From Candidatus Saccharibacteria bacterium UBA1050 (GTDB taxonomy: Bacteria > Patescibacteriota > Saccharimonadia > Saccharimonadales > Saccharimonadaceae): 64,000 bases of DNA. This document shows positions 51,015-60,302 of this stretch, in pieces (position 1 is the first letter of the stretch; every line of letters starts with the position of its first letter). The DNA lies in assembly GCA_002316545.1 (NCBI GenBank), contig DCDR01000002.1:1-64000 (forward strand). The letters run 5' to 3'. Under the pieces are notes generated by a model. The model ran no database searches and was not told where the DNA came from. It saw only the letters and a list, made by a program, of their open reading frames with translations. A program made the translations under genes and the position numbers.

Positions 51015-52301
51015 TTACGCCTGATGAAATAATGTGTCGAACTTTTCTGCTAGCTCTACAATATCTTGCTTTTCACCGCTGCTTACGCCTGCCAGCACCC
51101 ACGTACCGTGTGCGATAAATGAGTGAGCGGTTGTCATCATCAAGTCACGGGTAATATGATTGATGGCATGTGGCACTTTTTCATAATCTTTTACCACGCC
51201 ATCAGCGAAGTAACGATTGGTATAAAAATTGCTAATTTGCGACACGGTTTGCGCGCCCATTTGGTGACGACCAAGCGCATACGATTTGGCAGCTTCAAGT
51301 TCTTTTTCAGTAATTTTTCCGTCTAGCACGCACTGAATTTCACGCACGATGATGTCGAATAGCGGACGAGCGGTTTCAAGGTTAACCTGACCTCCAAAGT
51401 CCCAGCTGCTATCATGAAACCCAGCAGAGGTATCAGAGAACATGTGGTATGCCAAACCCTTGGCACGAGCAGCTCCGAAAATACGTGAGTGTGTAGTGCC
51501 AGTAAGAATATGATCAAGTGCATCCATCGCGTCAGATTCGTCATCGCTAATTTCGCGTGGCACCATCATGCTCAAACCAAACGTGAGGTTTGATGCTTCT
51601 TTACGTCGAATGAGCGTAGCATTTCCACTTGAAAGTTCATCGCGCGGGACGCTAAATCGTTCACCTTCGCGTAGCTCCCATGCTTCAAGTTGGCGAATAA
51701 TTTCACTTTTTCGACCATGCAACTTTCCGGCGATTACGAAGCGCATGTTTTTGGCGGTATGGGTACGCTTGTGGTGTTCCTTGATGTCGGTAAGGCTAAC
51801 GTTACTAATTGTTTGAAGCCGCTGCCAAAAAGTGAGCGTATCCTCACCAAGCATTTGTTGAATTTTTGGCCATAGCACACGGTTGTGGTTGTTCAAAAAT
51901 CCGGTTAATTCGCTACGAACATTCCCTTTTTCGGCTTCTAATTCTTCTTCGCTAAATCGTGGCTGACAAATTGCTACTTGCTGAAGCTGCAAAATCCGTT
52001 CCCACTCAAAGTCCGCACAATCTGCCACATACACCATGCTTAGATCCGATGTATAGGCATTGTGATACGCACCATTTTTTGTAAACTCTGCTTCGTATTC
52101 GTGCTCACTTTTAAACTGAGCATTAGCGCCAAAGGCCATATGTTCCATAATGTGCGCAGTTTCGTAGATGTCTTTATTTTTCGTGTAGCGGTTGCCAGCA
52201 CGAAACTGAAACTGAAAACTCATTACGGTTGCGCCTGGTACGTCTATCAGTAGTCCGCTTGCGCCGTTTTTTAACTTAACTTCCTGCGTTGTATGTTTCA
52301 C
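51015..52301 (-). CDS. M16-family zinc metallopeptidase
   Basis: A 428-aa pitrilysin-like protein with the inverted zinc motif HIMEH at 50-54 and the third ligand Glu in EELEAEKGNVRSE. The second half keeps the inactive-like M16 C fold (LTFGLSMMVPREI ... RIFGAARAKGLAYHMFSDTSAG). No signal peptide is seen, so it probably degrades peptides in the cytoplasm. It starts at GTG 52301, 30 nt after secA, with which it is likely cotranscribed. Confidence 0.88.
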   Translation of the reverse strand: MKHTTQEVKLKNGASGLLIDVPGATVMSFQFQFRAGNRYTKNKDIYETAHIMEHMAFGANAQFKSEHEYEAEFTKNGAYHNAYTSDLSMVYVADCADFEWERILQLQQVAICQPRFSEEELEAEKGNVRSELTGFLNNHNRVLWPKIQQMLGEDTLTFWQRLQTISNVSLTDIKEHHKRTHTAKNMRFVIAGKLHGRKSEIIRQLEAWELREGERFSVPRDELSSGNATLIRRKEASNLTFGLSMMVPREISDDESDAMDALDHILTGTTHSRIFGAARAKGLAYHMFSDTSAGFHDSSWDFGGQVNLETARPLFDIIVREIQCVLDGKITEKELEAAKSYALGRHQMGAQTVSQISNFYTNRYFADGVVKDYEKVPHAINHITRDLMMTTAHSFIAHGTWVLAGVSSGEKQDIVELAEKFDTLFHQA

Positions 52302-52331
52302 GTAGTCTTACTTTCTGCCCACAGAGTTAGG

Positions 52332-54962
52332 TTACTTACGGCCTTTTTTACGGTTTTGTCGTTGTGACTTTTTCTTCTTGCGAGCTGCATTTTTCTGCCG
52401 GTTCAGCTCGGCATTACTTTTTACTTTTGTTACCTTAAAGTCGTCATCACGGTTTGCTTCACCACTGTCGATTTCATTAACACCACGCTCAACAGATGTT
52501 TCTGCAAGTCGAGTAAGCTCAGTATCATGTTGTTCATCGCCAGACGTAATTGCGTCGTGCCGGTGTACATGCATAACCGCTCGAAGTACTTCATCACGAA
52601 GGCTCGCCTGCAAGCCATCAAACAATTTTTGAGACTCGCTACGATATTCAACCAACGGGTCACGTTGGCCAACACTTCGCCAGTGAATTCCATCCCGAAG
52701 GTGCTGCATGTTTTCGAGGTGCTGCATCCACAGTGTATCAAGCACTTGCAAGTAGACGTCTCGCTCTACTCGACGTAGCGCGTCAGATTCAATCTCTTTT
52801 TCTTTGTCGTCGTACATTTTTTGTGCAAATTCAAGCGCCTTATCAAAACGAGCTTTGTCTTTTTTAATCGCACCGATTTCTTCTAAGTCGGCTGTTTTCG
52901 CCGCAGCGAATACCGCTTCGAATTCATCAAAGAAATTCGGGTTATTACGGGCTGGAAGTACGGTTAGTTCACGAATTTTTTCCTGTAGTAGTCGTTCTAT
53001 CTCTGGCTTGATGTTGTCGCCTTCAAGAATCTTGCGGCGCATCGTGTATACCACGCGTCGGTGACGATTGATCACATTGTCGTACTGCACCACATTTTTA
53101 CGAGTATCGAAGTGATAGCCCTCAACACGTTTTTGAGCAGCTTCAAGTGTACGAGAAACAGCCTTATTTTGAATCGGGGTTTCTTCGTCGACGCCTAGTC
53201 TATCCATCAAGCTAGCGATTCGCTCACCCTGGAAGATACGCATCAGATCGTCTTCGGTGCTGACAAAGAATTGTGTTTCGCCCGGGTCTCCCTGGCGACC
53301 ACCACGACCACGAAGCTGGTTGTCGATACGACGGGATTCGTGACGTTCACTACCGATTACCACGAGACCACCAAGCTCTTTCACGCCTGGCGCAAGCTTA
53401 ATGTCGGTACCACGACCAGCAATGTTTGTTGCTAACGTAATCGCGCCTTTTTCACCAGCCTTCGCAACAATCGCTGCCTCGCGCTCGTTGTTCTTGGCGT
53501 TCAAAATCTCATAAGGAATTTTCTCTTTGTCGAGCCACGCAGCGATAAGCTCGTTTTTAGCAATCGACGCTGAACCCACCAGAACCGGGCGACCTGCTTC
53601 GTGATGTACTTTTATCGCTTCAGCGACGGCTTTAAGTTTGCCCTTTTCAGTCTTGAAAATCAAATCATCTTTGTCGTTGCGAATAACCGGCCTGTTAGAC
53701 GGAATCTGCACCACGTCGAGGCTGTAGATCTGCTGAAACTCTTCTGCCTCGGTAAATGCGGTTCCGGTCATACCACTCAATTTGTTGTACAAACGGAAAT
53801 AGTTCTGGAATGAAATCGTCGCAAGAGTCATGCTTTCCTGAAGCACAGCCACACCTTCTTTAGCTTCAATTGCTTGGTGTAAGCCTTCGTTGTAGCGACG
53901 GCCTTGCATCAAACGACCAGTGTGCTCGTCGACAATAATCACTTCGCCATCATTGGTCACTACGTAGTCTTTATCTCGCTGAAAGACCACTTGCGCCTTC
54001 AAAGCCTGGTCGAGGTGGTAGACAGTTCGAACATATTCTGGGGTGAATAAGTTTTTTATACCCAACATTTTTTGTACGCGATCAACACCTTCGTCACTCA
54101 ACGAAACGCTTCGACGTTTTTCGTCGAAAATATAATCTTCGGGAGTTAGTTTCGCAGCAACTTTGGCGAACTGATAGTAGCTATCCGGGTTTTCTGCAGC
54201 AGGCGCACTAATAATAAGCGGTGTTCGTGCCTCGTCGATAAGAATTGAGTCTACCTCGTCGACAATCGCGAAGTTTAGTTCGCGCTGGCGAAGCAATTCG
54301 ACATCGTCCACCATGTTGTCGCGCAAGTAATCGAACCCAAATTCGTTGTTAGTGCCGTAGGTTACATCAGCAGCATAGGCTTCTTTACGCGTGCATGGGC
54401 GCAACTTGCGCATACGTGGGTCATCGTGGGCTTCATTGTCGTAATCTTTATCGTACAAAAAGGATGCGTCGTTGATAATACAGCCAGTCGATAGCCCGAG
54501 AAAATCGTATAGTTCACCATTCCAGCCTGCGTCACGCTGCGCAAGGTAATCGTTTACCGTTACCACGTGTACGCCCTTGCCTTCGAGTGCGTTCAAATAC
54601 ACTGGTAGCGTCGCCACCAAAGTTTTACCTTCACCAGTTTTCATTTCTGCAACGTTACCTTCGTGCAACGCCATACCACCAATCAGCTGCACGTCGAAGT
54701 GCCGCATGCCAAGCACGCGGTCGCTTGCTTCGCGCACCAATGCAAATGCATCTGGCAATAAATCGTCAAGCTTGGTACCTTTTTTCGCCAGACGTTTTTT
54801 CAGTACGTCAGTTTGCTTTTTCAACTCTGGTTTGGACATTTTTTTGTATTTGTCCTCGAGCTGATTAACTGCAGTTACTTTTTTCTGAAGACCCTTTACA
54901 ATCCGCTTCTGCGGGTCACCAAAAATCTTTGTTAAAACCTTTTGCCGGTTCAGTGTAGGCAT
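52332..54962 (-). CDS. secA: SecA, preprotein translocase ATPase
   Basis: An 876-aa motor ATPase. Walker A EMKTGEGKTLVATLP, the DEAD region DEVDSILIDEAR, preprotein-binding domain, NBD2 motifs TNIAGRGTDIKL and GGLVVIGSERHESRRIDNQLRGRGGRQGDPG, and the helical scaffold (TLWMQHLENMQHLRDGIHWR) are all present. The C-terminal zinc-binding CXC motif is missing; the protein ends in a Lys/Arg-rich tail. It drives export through SecYEG. AGAGGGA precedes the ATG, with a TATAAT in the 95-nt gap upstream. Confidence 0.97.
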   Translation of the reverse strand: MPTLNRQKVLTKIFGDPQKRIVKGLQKKVTAVNQLEDKYKKMSKPELKKQTDVLKKRLAKKGTKLDDLLPDAFALVREASDRVLGMRHFDVQLIGGMALHEGNVAEMKTGEGKTLVATLPVYLNALEGKGVHVVTVNDYLAQRDAGWNGELYDFLGLSTGCIINDASFLYDKDYDNEAHDDPRMRKLRPCTRKEAYAADVTYGTNNEFGFDYLRDNMVDDVELLRQRELNFAIVDEVDSILIDEARTPLIISAPAAENPDSYYQFAKVAAKLTPEDYIFDEKRRSVSLSDEGVDRVQKMLGIKNLFTPEYVRTVYHLDQALKAQVVFQRDKDYVVTNDGEVIIVDEHTGRLMQGRRYNEGLHQAIEAKEGVAVLQESMTLATISFQNYFRLYNKLSGMTGTAFTEAEEFQQIYSLDVVQIPSNRPVIRNDKDDLIFKTEKGKLKAVAEAIKVHHEAGRPVLVGSASIAKNELIAAWLDKEKIPYEILNAKNNEREAAIVAKAGEKGAITLATNIAGRGTDIKLAPGVKELGGLVVIGSERHESRRIDNQLRGRGGRQGDPGETQFFVSTEDDLMRIFQGERIASLMDRLGVDEETPIQNKAVSRTLEAAQKRVEGYHFDTRKNVVQYDNVINRHRRVVYTMRRKILEGDNIKPEIERLLQEKIRELTVLPARNNPNFFDEFEAVFAAAKTADLEEIGAIKKDKARFDKALEFAQKMYDDKEKEIESDALRRVERDVYLQVLDTLWMQHLENMQHLRDGIHWRSVGQRDPLVEYRSESQKLFDGLQASLRDEVLRAVMHVHRHDAITSGDEQHDTELTRLAETSVERGVNEIDSGEANRDDDFKVTKVKSNAELNRQKNAARKKKKSQRQNRKKGRK

Positions 54963-55057
54963 GTTCTCGTCCCTCTACTTCTTGGAAATTTCTGTCTAAA
55001 CTTCTACATATTATACTCTGTTTCAAGCATATATAAAAGAGGTCGGAAGAAGTTTTA

Positions 55058-55432
55058 TTACTGTTCGCGCGCGTAGCTTCGTTTGAATCGGCTAAGCATT
55101 CGACGACTCTTGCCCTCGTGCGCGGTATGAATCTCTTTGTACTTTCGTAATTGGCCAGAAAGTTTCGCTTCGACAATGTCTACTGCCGCTAGCAGATTCA
55201 AGGTAGAATCTTTTGCAGTAAGCTGCTTCTCAGGCACGTGAAGCACTACCTCGGCTTCATATTTGTTGCCATGGCTACGATTAACTTCTTTTAAAATAAC
55301 CTCAGCCGTTGCGCTTTTTCGCGCATGCCGAGGCAAGAATCTGTCGAGCCGTCCAATCTTTTTTTCTACGTATTTTTTTGTTGTGTCGTCGAGGTCTAGT
55401 CGAACTCCTGTTACGCTGATAGATTGAATCAT
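55058..55432 (-). CDS. hpf: ribosome hibernation promoting factor / RaiA-like
   Basis: A 124-aa S30AE-domain protein (ISVTGVRLDLDDTTKKYVEKKIGRLDRFL ... EVNRSHGNKYEAEVVLHVPEKQLTAKDSTLNLLAAVDIVEAKLSGQLRKYKE). It binds the 30S decoding region to silence ribosomes. The length exceeds short HPF by about 25 basic residues but lacks the dimerising C-terminal domain of long HPF. AAAGGAGG stands before the ATG and TATAAT about 40 nt further up. Confidence 0.9.
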   Translation of the reverse strand: MIQSISVTGVRLDLDDTTKKYVEKKIGRLDRFLPRHARKSATAEVILKEVNRSHGNKYEAEVVLHVPEKQLTAKDSTLNLLAAVDIVEAKLSGQLRKYKEIHTAHEGKSRRMLSRFKRSYAREQ

Positions 55433-55497
55433 GTACCCCTCCTTTTTGTTTAAGGATGTTGTACTTTTATTATACTCCTTGTTCTACGCACAAACAA

Positions 55498-56628
55498 TTA
55501 GTGATTTCGACTGCCAATGGCTTCTGATATGTTACTAAAGCCATCACGACGTAGCTTCTTTACCAAGTCGTAGTTTATGCTGCCGGCCAGTTGCGGGCCT
55601 TCGAATACGAGACCCGTAATCAATGCAACCAGCGTAGCACCGGCGCGGATTTTTTCATACGCATCATCAGCATTCATTACTCCACCGACACCGATAATTG
55701 TTAACTTTTTCCCATACTGTTTATAGGTATGTTGAATGAGCTCTGTAGTAACGTCACGTGTTGGTGCTCCACTTAGGTTACCTTTTACATATTCCGGCAA
55801 TACATCCTCTAGCTTGGCTGCACGACGATCTTTAAAGAGGTTTCCAATTGTTACACCTGCTACCGTGTGTTTGGCGATAACATTTAGCAACTGATCAAAC
55901 TCTTTCTTTGGTAAGTTTATTGGCATCTTAATAAACACTGGCTTTTTGAGCTGCAAAGCGTCTACCGCCGAAAGTAGTTTCTCTAGCCGAGCCTTCGTGG
56001 TAAACGGCTCCCCGCCAAACGTATTGGGGCAGCTTATATTAATCTCCAGCATTTTTACGTTTTTTAGTACATCAAATTCTTTCAAGCTCGCACAGTAATC
56101 TTCAACCGCTTCATCGTCGGTTGCAGTCGCTTTTGAGTTAGTTTTTGCCACCGAAACAGACAAAGGAAAATCTTTAAAAGTTTGACTACTGTATGCAGAA
56201 ACTCGACGAGCCACTGCAGCGGTTCCTTCGCTCGGAAGACCTGCGTTTACCACCAAAGATTTCGACTTTGGCAACCGATAAAACCAAGCACCATCATTCC
56301 CTTTGTATTCGCCCCACGTCACCGATCCACCCGTCATCCAACCAAAACCAACCGCCTTAATCATCCGTGCCATGCTAATTTGCTTATCAAAGCCGGCGCT
56401 TAAGCCTATTGGGTTTGAAAAATATACACCGTGTATAGTTTGACCCAGATACTCACGGTTTTGGTATGCCCATAGTTTTGGCAGTGCTCGCACCCCCGGG
56501 ATACGTTGAACATACGCTGTAAGTCGCACCATCGACGAATGCACGCCATCTGGTTTGTGCTGGAATAGGATAGGTTTAATAACATACAAGTATAGCCAAC
56601 TCGTGAGTTGGCGAACCGTACGTTTCAT
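55498..56628 (-). CDS. pyrD: dihydroorotate dehydrogenase
   Basis: A 376-aa FMN TIM-barrel enzyme of pyrimidine synthesis. It has the N-terminal extension of the membrane-bound, quinone-linked class 2 (LYVIKPILFQHKPDGVHSSM), then FSNPIGLSAGFDK and a C-terminal IIGVGGVMNADDAYEKIRAGA. The catalytic-base loop reads INISCPNTFGG, with Cys as in class 1 where class 2 normally has Ser. No other pyrimidine gene is nearby. It lies 2 nt after serS. Confidence 0.88.
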   Translation of the reverse strand: MKRTVRQLTSWLYLYVIKPILFQHKPDGVHSSMVRLTAYVQRIPGVRALPKLWAYQNREYLGQTIHGVYFSNPIGLSAGFDKQISMARMIKAVGFGWMTGGSVTWGEYKGNDGAWFYRLPKSKSLVVNAGLPSEGTAAVARRVSAYSSQTFKDFPLSVSVAKTNSKATATDDEAVEDYCASLKEFDVLKNVKMLEINISCPNTFGGEPFTTKARLEKLLSAVDALQLKKPVFIKMPINLPKKEFDQLLNVIAKHTVAGVTIGNLFKDRRAAKLEDVLPEYVKGNLSGAPTRDVTTELIQHTYKQYGKKLTIIGVGGVMNADDAYEKIRAGATLVALITGLVFEGPQLAGSINYDLVKKLRRDGFSNISEAIGSRNH

Positions 56629-56630
56629 TT

Positions 56631-57875
56631 CTATAGCCTCTCTCGACCGCCAAAGTAAGGTTTAAGGGCTTCAGGCACGCTAAGTGTGCCATCCTCGTTT
56701 TGGTAGTTCTCTAGGATTGTAATCAGACCACGCGCTAATGATATAGCGGTACCATTCAAGGTGTGAACGACTTCAACAGTACCGTCTTTGCGACGAACAC
56801 GAATGTTCAAATTGCGTGCTTGGAAGTCGGTACAGTTACTACAGCTGGTTAGCTCACGGTACGTACCGTCAACCGGAGACCAATACTCAAGATCATACTT
56901 TTTCGCAGCCGGAGACCCTAAATCGCCCGCGGCAATATTGATAACGTGGTACGAAATACCCAGGCTTTGCCAAAGCTCCTCTTCTAGCTGCAAAATGCGC
57001 TCGTGCATGTCTTTGCTTTGTTCTGGCAATGTAAAGGCGTACATCTCAAGCTTGTTAAATTGGTGCACACGAAATAGCCCGCGGGTGTGCTTGCCATAGG
57101 TGCCTGCTTCTTTTCGGTAACAAGGGCTTAACCCCGCGTACAAAAGTGGTAGCTCGTCTTCATTCAAAATTTCACCGGCGTGGTAGCCTGTCAAAGGAGC
57201 TTCAGCGGTACCAATCATGGTCAGGTTTGTATCTTCCACGAAATATTCGTTTCCACTCGCGTCACCTTTCGGTGCGAAGCCGGCTCCTTCAGCCGTTTGG
57301 CTATTTACCATATGTGGCACGGTAAGAAAACGGAAGCCTTTTTGGGTGACAAAATTGATGCCGTACTGAATGAGTGCTTGTTCTAGCAGAGCAAGCTCGT
57401 CTTTTAGAAAGTAAAATTTCGCGCCGGCTACTTTTGCGCCACGTTCAAAATCTACCCAATCGCGCTTCATGGCAAAATCAAGGTGATCAACTGCACCAGT
57501 TTTTTGTTCACCAATTTTTTTAATCTCTACACTGTCTTCTTCGCCACCCAGCGGCACATCTTCTAGGGTAATATTTGGCACAGCCGAAAGTAGGCTTTGG
57601 AATTCGTTATCGACAGCTTCGAATTGCTTCTCATATTCAGCAAGCTCGGTCTTTATTTGCTTGCCTTCATCGATAGTTGCTTGGTCAGGCTTGCCACCCT
57701 TCATTTTCGCAGCATTTGCATTTCGCTTTTCGCGTAGTTCATCGAGTTGCTGCTGCACACCGCGACGAGAATCATCGAGCTCCAAAAGCTTCGTTATCGA
57801 AACATCATAGCCTTTTTGTTTGGCCGACTCTTGTACTTTGTCTGCGTTCTCACGAATAAAACGAATATCTAGCAT
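56631..57875 (-). CDS. serS: seryl-tRNA synthetase
   Basis: A 414-aa class II synthetase: N-terminal coiled-coil arm (about 25-105), motif 2 SPCYRKEAGTYGKHTRGLFRVHQFNKLE, TSCSNCTDFQARNLNIRVR, and motif 3 TLNGTAISLARGLITILEN. TATAAT (57883-57888) is exactly 7 nt before the ATG, so a leaderless mRNA is predicted. Confidence 0.96.
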   Translation of the reverse strand: MLDIRFIRENADKVQESAKQKGYDVSITKLLELDDSRRGVQQQLDELREKRNANAAKMKGGKPDQATIDEGKQIKTELAEYEKQFEAVDNEFQSLLSAVPNITLEDVPLGGEEDSVEIKKIGEQKTGAVDHLDFAMKRDWVDFERGAKVAGAKFYFLKDELALLEQALIQYGINFVTQKGFRFLTVPHMVNSQTAEGAGFAPKGDASGNEYFVEDTNLTMIGTAEAPLTGYHAGEILNEDELPLLYAGLSPCYRKEAGTYGKHTRGLFRVHQFNKLEMYAFTLPEQSKDMHERILQLEEELWQSLGISYHVINIAAGDLGSPAAKKYDLEYWSPVDGTYRELTSCSNCTDFQARNLNIRVRRKDGTVEVVHTLNGTAISLARGLITILENYQNEDGTLSVPEALKPYFGGRERL

Positions 57876-58002
57876 GGCTTAAATTATACCTCATTTACCC
57901 CTCATGTGCACTCTATTAACTTTGGCGAGTTCGACGAACCCATAACGGCTTCAGTAATATTTGCCGTTGTTGCAAAGTCTTAGTTCAACAATCCTAGTGA
58001 AA
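57876..58002. other. intergenic stretch upstream of serS
   Basis: Apart from the serS -10 element, it holds a hairpin AACGGC/GCCGTT (about 57940-57966) after the small ORF on the minus strand. No T-run follows, so termination is doubtful. No gene seen. Confidence 0.4.
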
Positions 58003-58143
58003 TTACGTCGCTGTGAGTTGACCAGCTGTTGTAGGGTTGACACTAGAACTAGTTGTGACTGTATGCACCGAACTATGCAAAACGAGTGCGTATACAAACG
58101 AAAGCACGCCACCAAGCACAACTTGTACCACCTTGTTACTCAT
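58003..58143 (-). CDS. 46-aa small, possibly exported peptide
   Basis: Begins MSNKVVQVVLGGVLSFVYAL, like a short signal or membrane segment, then a Ser/Thr-rich tail (VHTVTTSSSVNPTTAG), stop TAA. No ribosome site. About 22 nt upstream lies the palindrome TACAGTATTACTGTA (58166-58180), which could be an operator. No family recognised; it may be a short surface peptide or chance frame. Confidence 0.4.
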   Translation of the reverse strand: MSNKVVQVVLGGVLSFVYALVLHSSVHTVTTSSSVNPTTAGQLTAT

Positions 58144-58205
58144 ATTTTTGTGTAGATGAACGATTTACAGTATTACTGTAGCATAAGCGATATAAGCTAT
58201 ACAGT

Positions 58206-58889
58206 CTACCTGACGTGCGATATATTGGTCTGTTGAGACCGCATAACCATGCGACGCCCTATATCACGAAGATTTTGTCTCCGATTTAAAGCACCGCTCT
58301 CTGCTATACTTCTTGAAAGCCTGTCTATAGTGTCGCCATCAAGCAAAGTTGTGTGCGGAATCCAAATTGTGGGATATTTTCGCTTAACACCTATCGGTAG
58401 ACGCTCAAACGCTTCATAATTTAATCGCTGGACTACCATATGCGAAAGACCATCGCGAGCAAGTTGGCGATCAAGTTTTGATTCTTGGTAAACCGGGTAA
58501 ATACCCACAGCACCGAGTGATTCTTCTGAATGTGGCACAGTAACTCGAATCATTTCACGGATTGCTTCTGCCTGCTGTTCGGGCGATAGATGCTGCATCA
58601 AAAATGCGCTGATGACCGCGTCAAAGCTCTTATCGGGAAAAGGAATTGCTTCCGCAGAGCCTACATGCCAATCTTGGCCTGCAGGTGGATTTGTTGCATA
58701 GTCAGGATCAAGCCGAGCAACGCTCCTACCCCCATCAATACTAACTTCGGCAAAGTCACTATCACCAGCTCCTACGTCTAGCACACGTGCAGACGGGTGC
58801 TCTTCCAAGACCGCACCAAATGCGGCATTTAAGTTCGCCCAGCTGTGGTCAGTTCGTTCGATAATCCTATCTGCTGGATGAATAGCCAT
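58206..58889 (-). CDS. class I SAM-dependent methyltransferase
   Basis: A 227-aa methyltransferase: motif I ARVLDVGAGDSDFAEV, acidic loop VARLDPDYA, motif with VGSAEAIPFPDKSFDAVISAFLMQHLSPEQ, as in UbiE/BioC-like enzymes. The acceptor is unknown. TATAAT (58896-58901) is 6 nt before the ATG; leaderless mRNA predicted. Confidence 0.82.
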   Translation of the reverse strand: MAIHPADRIIERTDHSWANLNAAFGAVLEEHPSARVLDVGAGDSDFAEVSIDGGRSVARLDPDYATNPPAGQDWHVGSAEAIPFPDKSFDAVISAFLMQHLSPEQQAEAIREMIRVTVPHSEESLGAVGIYPVYQESKLDRQLARDGLSHMVVQRLNYEAFERLPIGVKRKYPTIWIPHTTLLDGDTIDRLSRSIAESGALNRRQNLRDIGRRMVMRSQQTNISHVR

Positions 58890-58925
58890 AAGTCCATTAT
58901 ACCACTTACGCTAATAAAAGTCAAT

Positions 58926-60302
58926 TTACTCCGTTCGAAGTGCTTCAATTGGATCAAGCTTCGCCGCTTTCCTGGCGGGCAGCCAGCCCGCGACGATTGC
59001 TACCACAGTAAGAATCACTATCAAGCCAACAATTTGTGCAAGGTCAAAGATAAGTAAATCATTACCCTTGCCCAAACTGAGCGTTTTTGTAATCCAGGGG
59101 TTGAGCGACACGCCTAAGACAAACGCTCCCAAGGCACCCAGCACGCCACCTATCATGCCAATCCAGGCTGCTTCAAGCCTAAACAACCATGCTACACTTC
59201 GTCCTCGCATGCCAAGTGCTTTCATAAGCCCGATCTCACGAGTTCTTTCAAGCACAGAGATATACATGGTGTTGATAATCCCAAAGACACTGGCAATCAC
59301 GGTAATCACCCCAAACACACCCACCAGTATTTGTAGTATGTCTACAAATTGGCCGATCGTTTGTTGGAGCTCTTGACTGGTCATCACGTAGTAGTCGAGT
59401 TTTTTGAGCTTCTTCTTTGCCGCCGTAGCCGTTGCGTCATTTTCGCCACCTTTTATACGAACCGACGCATAAAGATATTTGCCATACTGATTTGTTCCTT
59501 TGGTGGTGTAGTCGTACATCGACTTGGCGTCGTCTGCATTCAACAGCAGTGGAAGGCCTGAAGCAGACAATGCCGCGGCACCCTTTTTCGTTACGGCGGC
59601 GACTTTTAGGTTTATCGTTTTTGTTTCTTGCTTTGGTTGTGTAGTTGGAGCTGGGCTCACTAATGACTGTGCTACAAACTCGCGCAATGTTTCTTCGGTA
59701 AACGGTCGCTCAATCGTAATACGAACAATTTTGCCGACAGCATCTTTTGCAGAAGCAAAGTTAAGAAGTTTAACATACTCGTTTGGCAGCAAAACTTCAC
59801 CCGCAGCAACATCAGATTCAGGTACGTTACCAGCTTGTGTTTCTGGTTTTTGGCCAGGGTTATACGCTTGCAGACTCAATGTATACTTTTTTTGTCCAGG
59901 ACGCGTAATGTAGCGTGCGGCAATTTCGTAATTTGGCCGCACTGCCTCTACAAACGAGAGCTGCTTGAGTTCTTTAACGTCTTTGTCGGTAAGTTGTTTT
60001 ACCTGTACGCTTCCCCCTCCGCCACCAAACGAAACACTCGCTACAGAAGAATCGTACTCTTTAGGTGACGTATCGGGTGCGCCTGTGTTTTCTACTTCTT
60101 TGTCGCGCCCGACGATTGATTCGGCGGGGTCAAAATTATTCGCAATTAATCGGTCGGTATACTCGCGAATACCATTGCCCGCTGCTAGGGTAATCGTTAA
60201 AGTAAACGCCCCTACGGCAATAGCAAGACTAGTCAGGAGTGTGCGTGCCTTGGCATTCTTGAGGCTACGTCCGGCACGGGTGACGATATCGAGCATTCTC
60301 AT
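58926..60302 (-). CDS. MacB/FtsX-type ABC transporter permease
   Basis: A 458-aa permease with the MacB layout: first helix near 20-42 (LLTSLAIAVGAFTLTITLAAG), a large external domain (about 45-315), then three helices with ISVLERTREIGLMKALGMRGRSV as coupling segment. Such mechanotransmission exporters act on lipoproteins, peptides or toxins outside the membrane. AAAGGAGG precedes ATG 60302, which overlaps the stop of its ATPase gene (ATGA). Confidence 0.88.
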   Translation of the reverse strand: MRMLDIVTRAGRSLKNAKARTLLTSLAIAVGAFTLTITLAAGNGIREYTDRLIANNFDPAESIVGRDKEVENTGAPDTSPKEYDSSVASVSFGGGGGSVQVKQLTDKDVKELKQLSFVEAVRPNYEIAARYITRPGQKKYTLSLQAYNPGQKPETQAGNVPESDVAAGEVLLPNEYVKLLNFASAKDAVGKIVRITIERPFTEETLREFVAQSLVSPAPTTQPKQETKTINLKVAAVTKKGAAALSASGLPLLLNADDAKSMYDYTTKGTNQYGKYLYASVRIKGGENDATATAAKKKLKKLDYYVMTSQELQQTIGQFVDILQILVGVFGVITVIASVFGIINTMYISVLERTREIGLMKALGMRGRSVAWLFRLEAAWIGMIGGVLGALGAFVLGVSLNPWITKTLSLGKGNDLLIFDLAQIVGLIVILTVVAIVAGWLPARKAAKLDPIEALRTE

